DNA from: Gemmatimonadota bacterium
GTDB taxonomy: Bacteria > Latescibacterota > UBA2968 > UBA8231
Direction of reading: 5' to 3'
Length of the DNA: 6,624 bases
Assembly (NCBI GenBank): GCA_026706165.1
Contig: JAPOZF010000343.1
Span: forward strand, 1-6,624
Part shown: positions 1-5,252 of the stretch, in pieces
How the letters are laid out: each line of letters begins with the position of its first letter
How positions within the stretch are numbered: position 1 is the first letter of the stretch
Position numbers and translations under genes: made by a program
Notes under the pieces: generated by a model
Told to the model about the DNA's origin: nothing
The model's input: only the letters and a program-made list of their open reading frames with translations
The model's database searches: none

Positions 1-27
1 GGAAATAAAGTCACTTGAACGATTTCC

Positions 28-32
28 GGAAG
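28..32 (+). promoter_or_regulatory. Ribosome binding site deciding the start at 39
   Basis: GGAAG lies 6 nt before the ATG at 39. The alternative TTG at 15 is preceded only by an A-rich GGAAATAAAG that includes the in-frame TAA stop. This favours initiation at 39. Confidence 0.55.
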
Positions 33-38
33 ACGGTC

Positions 39-1790
39 ATGGCATTGCCCAAAGCGCGGAGCGGGCTGCCGCTCGCCCTTCTGATTTGTTGGCTTGGGAC
101 GGTTGAGGCGCGAACCACTTTCTCGGTGAGGTCGGACTACGCCGCGGTCGCCGGACCGGGCCTGGAACACGTCCTCACGCTTTTCCTGAGCTACTTTCCC
201 GGGGACGGCGAGGCTGTCCTGCTGACGGAAGTCGATTTCGATCCGAAGCTGCTTGCAGTGGCGGGCGCAACCTCGACAGCCGGCGCCGCGGCCCTGCATT
301 CGGGCCGGATCGAGATCGATTACGGCAGTGCCCCGCTCGCGCGAGTTGCGGAGGACACCCTGCGGATTACAGCCACTCCCGGGGAGTCCCTGGAATTCGA
401 TCTGCGGACATACTCTTCGCTTGAAGGGAAGGCCGAGCCGGCGCACGCAAGCCGCTTCTCCCTGGCCGTGGGATCTCCCATTCCCGTCGCCATAACCGCC
501 CGGCCGACGGCGGTGTACCCGGGAGTTCCGGTCGAGCTGGCCATGAGCATCCGCAACCTCGATCCGGGTGGGCGCCCGGTCGAGTCCCTGTTGTGGGAGT
601 GGCCCGAGGCAGTGCAGTTGCTCGACGGTGCCCGGGAAGCGGACCTCGCCGCCCCCTTGGAAGGGGGGGACAGTGTTGCGGTTACCTTGGATCTGCGGGT
701 CCGCGCCGGGGCGTCGGAAACGGTTGCTCTGGAAGGTATGGCGGGTTCCCGGGCGGTCTACGGGTCGCCGCTGCCCGCGGTGGAGCTCGACCTTCTGCCC
801 GTGCCCCTGGCTTCGGCGGCATTTCCCGGGGGGCGGGCACTGAAAGGCAGCACCAGCGAGCTGCGGTTCACCTGGCGAAACGACTCGCAGGCCTCGATTC
901 CGTTGGAGGAGTTGCGCGCCCCGATTCCCGACAGCTTCAGGGACATTTCCGTAAAGGACGGTTCTGCAGAGGCGGCGCGAGCTGCGGTCGAATCCACTCC
1001 TTCCGAACAGGTCTCCCTTGGCTGGCCCTCCCCCTGGCCGCACCTGGTGGTCCGTCCCGAATCCGGTGAACTGGCCCCGGGGGGCAGGGTGCAGGTTACC
1101 CTGGTGGTGCGGCCGACCCGCTCCGGCCTGTTCGCGTGCGAAAGCGCGTTCTATCCCGAAGCCGGGGGAGATCCCATTCCCCTGTCCGGAGAGGTCGCGG
1201 TGAGGGTGGTCGAGGAAGAGCCGCAGGCCGGGAAACAGGGGGGGGATGCGAAGTCAGAAGCGAGAACCGACCTCGAGGCCGTTCAGGGAGCGCTTCAGGC
1301 ACAGGTCCGCAGGGAACTTGCCGATCTTCCCCTGGCGGCCGGGTCCCGGATCGACCTCGAGGCCGCGAAAAAGGACGACAGGAACTGGATTGCCGAGGAC
1401 GTTCTGACCGCGGAGTTGATCCGGAAAGGGTATCGCGTTGCGGTGGATTCTGCGGACGAGGGTGAGGACTCGGGGGCTTCCCTCAGCTACCGGGTGGTCG
1501 ATGCCCGCGTGGTGTACACACAGAAGGGGTGGAACCCGCTGGCACCAAAGCGCCGCCGGGAGGCGATAGGCGATCTCTTTCTCGCTTTCGAGAACACCGA
1601 CCGCGAGCTGTCCTGGATCAGGAGAATCCAGGGGTACGGTGCCGAGAACGTTCCCTCGGAAGGGACCCAGTGGCTGGGCGGCTCGGAAACCGTTGACCGG
1701 GTCTCCGTGGATCCTGGAAACAAGGCGGTCGAGATCGGGATCTCGGGCCTGATCGTCGGGGGGCTCTTCTTCGTTTTCTTCGTCCCTTAG
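39..1790 (+). CDS. Exported tail-anchored protein of unknown function with Ig-like segments
   Basis: Function not recognised. From the ATG at 39 the product is 583 aa. A Sec signal peptide is visible: basic start (MALPKARSG), hydrophobic core LPLALLICWLG, likely cleavage after VEA (residue 24). Residues ~25-390 are beta-rich with several Ig-like stretches (alternating hydrophobic strands, phrases such as VPVELAMSIRNLDPGG and GELAPGGRVQVTLVVRP), as in secreted or surface proteins. An acidic, charged linker (~390-420) leads to an alpha/beta domain (~425-555) containing NWIAEDVLTAELIRKGYRV and LSYRVVDARVVY, which resembles the small CsgG/FlgO-like folds of envelope proteins. The last ~20 residues (ISGLIVGGLFFVFFV) form a hydrophobic C-terminal anchor. 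An in-frame TTG at 15 would give 591 aa, but ATG 39 has the better ribosome site and a more normal signal peptide; an in-frame TAA at 6-8 rules out a longer form. A periplasmic or surface location is inferred; the fold of the C-terminal domain is from memory. Confidence 0.85.
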   Translation: MALPKARSGLPLALLICWLGTVEARTTFSVRSDYAAVAGPGLEHVLTLFLSYFPGDGEAVLLTEVDFDPKLLAVAGATSTAGAAALHSGRIEIDYGSAPLARVAEDTLRITATPGESLEFDLRTYSSLEGKAEPAHASRFSLAVGSPIPVAITARPTAVYPGVPVELAMSIRNLDPGGRPVESLLWEWPEAVQLLDGAREADLAAPLEGGDSVAVTLDLRVRAGASETVALEGMAGSRAVYGSPLPAVELDLLPVPLASAAFPGGRALKGSTSELRFTWRNDSQASIPLEELRAPIPDSFRDISVKDGSAEAARAAVESTPSEQVSLGWPSPWPHLVVRPESGELAPGGRVQVTLVVRPTRSGLFACESAFYPEAGGDPIPLSGEVAVRVVEEEPQAGKQGGDAKSEARTDLEAVQGALQAQVRRELADLPLAAGSRIDLEAAKKDDRNWIAEDVLTAELIRKGYRVAVDSADEGEDSGASLSYRVVDARVVYTQKGWNPLAPKRRREAIGDLFLAFENTDRELSWIRRIQGYGAENVPSEGTQWLGGSETVDRVSVDPGNKAVEIGISGLIVGGLFFVFFVP

Positions 1791-1860
1791 CAGCACCTCT
1801 GCCCCTCGAGCAGTCCTCAATTCACTTCCCGTCAGCCGAATCAGGCCCGGGCCCGCCCGT
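1791..1860. other. Short convergent spacer
   Basis: Seventy bases between the 3' ends of the exported protein gene and the permease gene. The palindrome GGCCCGGGCC (1844-1853) is present, but with no T-run after it on either strand no intrinsic terminator can be claimed. Confidence 0.35.
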
Positions 1861-2631
1861 TCATGCTTCGGCCTGCCTCTCGAAGAGCCACATTCCCAAC
1901 CCCATGGAAGCGAGCCCGACCGCGATCGTGTAGGCGGGGAACATGAAATTGACCTCGATGGGATCCGGGCGGACGCTCAGCACGCTGGGGGATTCGATCC
2001 AGAGCGACAGCTCGTAGGTGCCGAGGATCGCCGGCAGGGCGAGGACCTCGGGCAGGGTGCGGAGATACCAGTAGAGGACGAAGATGGCGAAGGCCGCAGA
2101 CGCCAGCCCGGTGAAGCGTCTCACCACCAGCCTGAGGCCGGCGATACCGCCGGCGATCCCCAGCAGAATCCCCATTGCCGACAGGTAGACGACTCCGTTG
2201 AGCACGAGAACGTCCACGGCGGTAAAGGAAGAGATGCTGACATTGGCGGCCCGGGCGGCGAGGGCGCGCAGTTCGCCCAGAACGGCGATGAGACCGGCGC
2301 TGGTCAAGGCGTACAGGATGATGCCGAGCGTCGCCGCCATCGCCGCCTTGGCGGCGAAGACCCCGGCCCGGGGAACCGGCAGGGAGAGGAGAAGGTAATG
2401 GGTCTGCCCTTTCACTTCCTGGGTGAACGAGTGGCCGAGAACGAAAGGCAGGACAAACAGCCAGGCGTAGGGGACAAAGCTCCAGAGGAGGTGGGGTGAG
2501 GGGAGGACTTGGGCTTCGTGGAAGGACAGTACCGCAATGATCTCGAGAAAAGCGGTTACCAGCGGCAGCAGGATGAAAAGGGTGCGGTGCTCCCTGATCT
2601 CTTTCAGGTACAGGGTCTTCCAGGCGTTCAC
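1861..2631 (-). CDS. ABC-2 type transporter permease
   Basis: Membrane subunit of a two-gene ABC-2 transporter, 256 aa. Six hydrophobic segments are visible: residues ~18-37, ~49-69, ~90-118, ~137-166, ~174-190 and ~229-250. A short cytoplasmic N-terminus (VNAWKTLYLKEIREHR) precedes them, and the loop after the second segment carries QEVKGQTHYLLLSLPVPR, matching the ABC-2 family's K-(S/T)-hydrophobic-LLSLP-(V/I)-R motif. It starts at a GTG that overlaps the ATPase stop in a GTGA arrangement, behind a strong AGGAGG 7 nt upstream, so translation should be coupled to the ATPase. An open frame continues upstream of this GTG through the ATPase, but that is a shadow; the family-like protein begins here. 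The substrate cannot be read from sequence. YtrA-linked transporters of this plan are often tied to cell-envelope stress or antibiotic response, which is only a family-level expectation. Confidence 0.9.
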   Translation of the reverse strand: MNAWKTLYLKEIREHRTLFILLPLVTAFLEIIAVLSFHEAQVLPSPHLLWSFVPYAWLFVLPFVLGHSFTQEVKGQTHYLLLSLPVPRAGVFAAKAAMAATLGIILYALTSAGLIAVLGELRALAARAANVSISSFTAVDVLVLNGVVYLSAMGILLGIAGGIAGLRLVVRRFTGLASAAFAIFVLYWYLRTLPEVLALPAILGTYELSLWIESPSVLSVRPDPIEVNFMFPAYTIAVGLASMGLGMWLFERQAEA

Positions 2632-3317
2632 GCCACCACCTCCTCGAAGATGTCGTCGAGCGCCATCCCGCGAATCTTCCTCAGCTCGTGGACGTCGCCT
2701 CTTACTGCTACCTCGCCGCCGCGGAGAAAGGCGACCTCCTCTATCAGCTCTTCCACCTCGCTGACGAGATGGGTCGAAATCAGGATCGTCTGCTCGCCGA
2801 AGCGGAACTCGCTCAGCAGGGTCTCGAGGATCCGCCGTCTGGACGGCGGATCTATGCGCCCGAGAGGTTCGTCCATCAGCACCAGTTCGCTGGGCCAGGA
2901 GAAGGCGGCAGCCACCTTCAGCCTCGCCCTCTGGCCGTCGGAAAGGGAGCCGATCTTCCGGTTGCCGTCGACGTTCATGAGGGCGAGCAGCCGGCGCGAC
3001 TTCTCCATGTCCCATCCCGGGAAGAACGCGGCCAGGAACTCGAGCTGCTCGGTTACTCCCATCCAGTCGTAGAACGGGCTGACCTCCGGCAGGTAGGCGG
3101 TGATGCGGCGGGTTTCCACCCCCACCCGGCGCCCCGAAATGGAAACACTGCCTCCGCTGGGGCGGGCGACCCCGGCGAGGATCTTGAACAGCGTGCTCTT
3201 GCCGCTGCCGTTCTCTCCGAGAACGCCCATGATCCGGCCCCGTGCGACGGACAGGGAGACCCCCCCGAGCGCGGTCACACCGGGATATCGCTTCCACAGG
3301 TTTTTCACTTCGATCAA
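2628..3317 (-). CDS. ABC transporter ATP-binding protein (YtrB-like)
   Basis: Cytoplasmic ATPase that powers the adjacent permease; 229 aa, normal for the family. Motifs in order: Walker A GENGSGKST (residues 34-42); the Q-loop region AYLPEVSPFYDWMGVTEQ (74-91), with Glu78 where most ABC ATPases have Gln; signature LSDGQ (125-129) in place of LSGGQ; Walker B LVLMDEP (145-151) with catalytic Glu150; D-loop GRID (153-156); H-loop His183 in ISTHL. Acidic Q-loop positions and altered signatures are familiar in the GntR-linked YtrB/BcrA-type branch, so the enzyme is probably active. The start is TTG 3317, which overlaps the stop of the upstream regulator frame (TTGA) and sits 7 nt behind AAGGAGG. 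A longer frame reaching back to 3629 is a shadow of the broken regulator. It is the middle gene of the cassette. The transported substrate is unknown. Confidence 0.93.
   Translation of the reverse strand: MIEVKNLWKRYPGVTALGGVSLSVARGRIMGVLGENGSGKSTLFKILAGVARPSGGSVSISGRRVGVETRRITAYLPEVSPFYDWMGVTEQLEFLAAFFPGWDMEKSRRLLALMNVDGNRKIGSLSDGQRARLKVAAAFSWPSELVLMDEPLGRIDPPSRRRILETLLSEFRFGEQTILISTHLVSEVEELIEEVAFLRGGEVAVRGDVHELRKIRGMALDDIFEEVVA
2639..2644 (-). promoter_or_regulatory. Ribosome binding site of the permease
   Basis: AGGAGG on the minus strand, 7 nt before the GTG at 2631, inside the last codons of the ATPase. It fixes the GTG start within a much longer open frame. Confidence 0.8.
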
Positions 3318-3682
3318 GACTCGACCTCCTTGAGGATTTCCCGCATCAGTTCCTCGATCTGTCCTTTTGAGAGCGCCAGGCCGCGGACCTCGGAGATGAA
3401 GCGGTCGCGCGCCGCCCGGGCCAGGGCCCGGCGCTCGCTGTCGATCCTTTCGGCGCTTCCGGTAATCGACGATCCCTCTCCGCGCCGGGTCGTTATGAAT
3501 TCCTCGCGCTCCAGTTCCATGTAGGCTCTTGACAGGGTGTTGGGATTCACCCCCGTTCAGTGGCCATTTTCCCGCACCGACGGCAGACGATCCCGGCCCG
3601 ATAAACCAATGAGTTTTTCGCTTTTTCACCGCCTGGATGGTCTGCAGGAGATGGTACGGGCAGGGTCAAAATCGAGGCCCAT
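3314..3682 (-). pseudogene. YtrA-type GntR transcriptional regulator, N-terminal half disrupted
   Basis: The gene would encode a ~120-aa GntR repressor of the YtrA subfamily controlling the downstream ABC genes. The 3' part (GTG 3550 to the TGA at 3314-3316, 78 codons) is open and carries the recognition helix NPNTLSRAYMELEREEFI, the wing TTRRGEG and the C-terminal helical effector tail. Upstream of 3550 the same frame meets TGA at 3557-3559. The missing N-terminus is nevertheless present in pieces across all three frames: MGLDFDP from ATG 3682; V-P-(I)-(Y)-LQTIQAVKKRK around 3615-3657; LIGL..GPG-DRLPSVRE around 3571-3613; and MATERG at 3552-3566. Joined, these match the YtrA N-terminus with family spacing. 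The apparent lesions are an extra A in the A-runs at 3614-3618 and 3567-3570, a missing G in the G-run at 3550-3554, and 1-2 nt losses near 3590-3604, 3648-3654 and 3660-3668. A 78-aa product from GTG 3550 would lack HTH helices 1 and 2. Real decay or local sequencing error are both possible. Confidence 0.75.
3325..3331 (-). promoter_or_regulatory. Ribosome binding site of the ATPase
   Basis: AAGGAGG on the minus strand, 7 nt before the TTG at 3317. It supports a TTG start for a protein beginning MIEVKNLWKRYPG, typical of ABC ATPases, and excludes the longer in-frame starts upstream. Confidence 0.8.
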
Positions 3683-3733
3683 CGGTTCGCCCCATACCGA
3701 ATCTGATTCACAACGCCGACATCCGTTCCCGGT

Positions 3734-3753
3734 CGGCCGTTTTCTCGCGGCCG
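3734..3753. repeat. Small GC-rich stem-loop in the cassette leader
   Basis: CGGCCG at 3734-3739 and again at 3748-3753 (self-complementary 6-mers) flank an 8-nt loop. It would form in the RNA between the candidate promoter and the regulator start. No U-run follows on either strand, so it is not an intrinsic terminator. The rest of 3683-3821 shows no gene I can support. Confidence 0.25.
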
Positions 3754-3811
3754 GTGAGCTGCCAGTCTGATTTTCAGTGGGGAGACTTGATTCGATTCGA
3801 ACAGCATCCGG

Positions 3812-3840
3812 TTGTTGTCATAGTGCACTATTTATATAGT
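3812..3840 (+). promoter_or_regulatory. Possible divergent promoter toward the metal exporter gene
   Basis: Plus-strand TTGTTG (3812-3817, only 3/6) and TATAGT (3835-3840, 5/6) lie 17 bp apart, sharing the palindrome. Transcription would run toward the exporter gene at 3969 with a leader of ~120 nt. The -35 is weak, and an undetected promoter closer to 3969 is equally possible. Confidence 0.25.
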
Positions 3841-3845
3841 TCACT
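3822..3845. promoter_or_regulatory. 24-bp palindromic operator, GntR/YtrA-like
   Basis: Left arm AGTGCACTAT (3822-3831) and right arm ATAGTTCACT (3836-3845) are inverted repeats matching at 9 of 10 positions, separated by TTAT. The outer half-sites, AGTGCA and TTCACT, resemble the AGTGTA...TACACT operators described for YtrA regulators. It lies ~140 bp upstream of the broken regulator's start, overlapping a candidate promoter for the ABC cassette, as expected for an autoregulated repressor site. Binding is inferred. Confidence 0.65.
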
Positions 3846-3859
3846 CATATGTTTCTGAA
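3831..3859 (-). promoter_or_regulatory. Candidate promoter for the gntR-ABC cassette
   Basis: On the minus strand a -35 like TTCAGA (3854-3859, 4/6 to consensus) and a -10 TATAAA (3831-3836, 5/6) are 17 bp apart. The palindrome covers the -10 and part of the spacer, so a bound repressor would block it. It would give a leader of ~140 nt before ATG 3682. Prediction by eye. Confidence 0.45.
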
Positions 3860-3933
3860 CACAGATCAAGTTTTTTCAGGACTCCACCCCGAATTGGATG
3901 CCTGCGCGGCCGTGTTGCCGTACTCTTACTTCT

Positions 3934-3951
3934 ACTTCTGGAACCGGAAGT
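3934..3951. repeat. Imperfect palindrome just upstream of the exporter's ribosome site
   Basis: ACTTCTGG (3934-3941) and CCGGAAGT (3944-3951) are inverted repeats with one mismatch around AA. It sits 8 nt before the GAGGAG ribosome site of the exporter gene, so it could be a metalloregulator operator or an RNA hairpin affecting initiation. No regulator family is assigned from this sequence alone. Confidence 0.3.
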
Positions 3952-3958
3952 TACGGTA

Positions 3959-3964
3959 GAGGAG
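3959..3964 (+). promoter_or_regulatory. Ribosome binding site of the metal exporter gene
   Basis: GAGGAG lies 4 nt before the ATG at 3969. The spacing is short but acceptable. It supports a start that includes the signal-peptide-like N-terminus rather than a later start near the first transporter helix. Confidence 0.65.
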
Positions 3965-3968
3965 AGCG

Positions 3969-5147
3969 ATGCGGATTCGATTGTATCTGATGCTCGCAGG
4001 GCTGATGAGCGCTGCTCACGTCCAGGGGGACTACCTCACCCAGTCCTGGGGGAATCTCCCCGGCGGGTCGACCGCCTCTGGAAACGAAGGTGCGCCGGAT
4101 TGCACCGGGACTTCACCGGCTCGGGTCGAGGTGACGGCCGCGGACCTTCCAGGCGTTCAGGCAGAGGGGACGGCCCTCCCGAATGCCGGCTCGGGTGTGG
4201 CAAGCCCCCCTACGGCAAGGGCCGGGGCCACAGCTGTTCCCGTCGTCTGGAAGGAGGAGGGGGTGGGGACAGCCCCCCCGGCCGGGGAGGAGGAAGAAAC
4301 GGATGCTCTCAGTGCCGTGCTGCGCTCTGAAGAGCTGAGCCTGGGCCTGATTCTGGGGGCGCTTGCCCTGGCCCTGTTTCTGGGGGCCGCCCACGGCCTG
4401 GAACCGGGACACGGCAAGACCGTGGTGGCAGCCTACCTGGTCGGCTCGCGCGGTACCGTGGGAAACGCCCTGTTCCTGGGGGGAGTGGTCACCTTCACGC
4501 ACACCTTCAGCGTGATCCTGCTCGGACTGGTGGCGCTCTTCGCAACCCGGTACGTCCAGCCGGAGCAGATCTATCCCTGGCTCGGCACGGCTTCCGGGGT
4601 TCTGATCATGGCCCTCGGCATATGGCTGTTCGCCGGTCATCTGAAGAGGCTGGGCGGACATGGCCATCCTCACCCTCACGGGGAACACGACCATCACGGC
4701 CACGGCCACCATCACGACCACGGGCATCACCACGACCACGATCACCCCGGCCATCACCACGAAGCGGACCACCACCACGGGCATGGCCATACCCACAGCC
4801 ACGAGATACCCGACAGGGTGACCCTGGGAAGTCTCCTCGCCCTCGGGATTTCCGGCGGCATCGTCCCCTGCCATGGGGCGCTGGTGATCCTGCTGCTGGC
4901 CGTGGCCCTGCATCGCATCGCCTTCGGGCTGCTGCTGCTCCTCGCTTTCAGCTTCGGGCTGGCCGCGGTCCTGATCGCCATCGGCGTGCTCATGGTCAAG
5001 GCGCGTCCCCTCGTCGACCGTTTCTCCGGAGACAGCAAGTGGATTCAACGCCTGCCGGTCGTCAGTTCCGTGGTCATAATCGCCGTCGGCCTCGGGATAA
5101 CCGTCAAAACCCTCATGGGTTCGGGGGTTGTCAGCGTCCACTTGTAA
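3969..5147 (+). CDS. NicO/RcnA-family nickel/cobalt transporter with histidine-rich loop
   Basis: Predicted inner-membrane Ni2+/Co2+ exporter, 392 aa. The family motif HGLEPGHGK (residues 142-150; His142, Glu145, His148) is present in the first transporter helix region, and TFTHTF (175-180) contributes another conserved His. Hydrophobic segments are at ~124-143, ~163-191, ~203-223, ~285-312, ~317-343 and ~363-383. Between the third and fourth lies a loop (231-278) with 27 histidines in 48 residues plus Asp/Glu, the usual metal-binding loop of RcnA-like exporters but very dense. The second half contains GGIVPCHGALVILLLAVAL (296-314), matching the family's GG-(L/I)-(I/V)-PCP-(S/A) motif with His302 in place of the usual Pro. 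The N-terminus looks like a signal peptide (MRIRLYLMLAGLMSAAHVQG), followed by ~100 residues of low-complexity Ala/Gly/Pro-rich sequence of unknown role. It is divergent from the ABC cassette. Export rather than uptake is inferred from the His-rich loop and RcnA likeness; the exact metal is uncertain. Confidence 0.88.
   Translation: MRIRLYLMLAGLMSAAHVQGDYLTQSWGNLPGGSTASGNEGAPDCTGTSPARVEVTAADLPGVQAEGTALPNAGSGVASPPTARAGATAVPVVWKEEGVGTAPPAGEEEETDALSAVLRSEELSLGLILGALALALFLGAAHGLEPGHGKTVVAAYLVGSRGTVGNALFLGGVVTFTHTFSVILLGLVALFATRYVQPEQIYPWLGTASGVLIMALGIWLFAGHLKRLGGHGHPHPHGEHDHHGHGHHHDHGHHHDHDHPGHHHEADHHHGHGHTHSHEIPDRVTLGSLLALGISGGIVPCHGALVILLLAVALHRIAFGLLLLLAFSFGLAAVLIAIGVLMVKARPLVDRFSGDSKWIQRLPVVSSVVIIAVGLGITVKTLMGSGVVSVHL
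4660..4802 (+). repeat. Low-complexity CAC/CAT-rich tract encoding the His-rich loop
   Basis: About 140 bp of repeated CAC/CAT with GGC, GAC and GAT codons inside the exporter gene, encoding motifs such as HHHDHGHHHDHDH. Imperfect triplet repetition makes the length prone to slippage between strains. It is part of the coding sequence, not a separate element. Confidence 0.8.
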
Positions 5148-5252
5148 GCGTCACAGCGGGACCGCAGGCCGCCGCTCCCGCGAAGCTCCCGGTGAACTCC
5201 TTGCCGCCGGATGGTTGCAGCTGCAGTAAAGGGCGGATGATCGCGGGTCGTT
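5148..5252. other. Convergent intergenic spacer without a clear terminator
   Basis: These 105 bp separate the ends of the exporter gene and the minus-strand small exported protein gene. The only symmetry noted is the 10-bp palindrome TGCAGCTGCA (5216-5225). No GC-rich stem followed by a T-run was seen on either strand, and no supportable small gene. Confidence 0.4.

Noticed and set aside
1844..1853. GGCCCGGGCC palindrome as a terminator between convergent genes
   Set aside because: The stem is too short, has no proper loop, and no T-run follows on either strand.
2632..3297. Long upstream part of the permease open frame
   Set aside because: The segment before GTG 2631 is the ATPase gene read in the wrong frame, Arg/Pro/Gly-rich and without membrane segments; the strong ribosome site marks the GTG as the start.
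2688..3524. 278-codon plus-strand open frame opposite the ABC ATPase and regulator
   Set aside because: It is antisense to a protein with clear Walker and signature motifs, shows no domain of its own, and has the composition expected of a GC-rich shadow.
3318..3629. N-terminal extension of the ATPase frame back to 3629
   Set aside because: It lacks ABC similarity; part of it is one of the displaced frames of the broken regulator, and TTG 3317 has the ribosome site.
3547..3828. 93-codon minus-strand open frame across the intergenic region
   Set aside because: No recognisable domain and no ribosome site. Its last residues (MATERG) are best explained as a fragment of the disrupted regulator.
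4660..4802. Repetitive tract considered as a CRISPR or minisatellite array
   Set aside because: The repetition is codon-level (CAC/CAT) inside an open frame encoding a known type of His-rich loop, with no spacer structure.
4113..5141. 342-codon minus-strand open frame opposite the exporter
   Set aside because: It is a mirror of the NicO gene; its Val/Met-rich stretch is only the complement of the His-rich codons.
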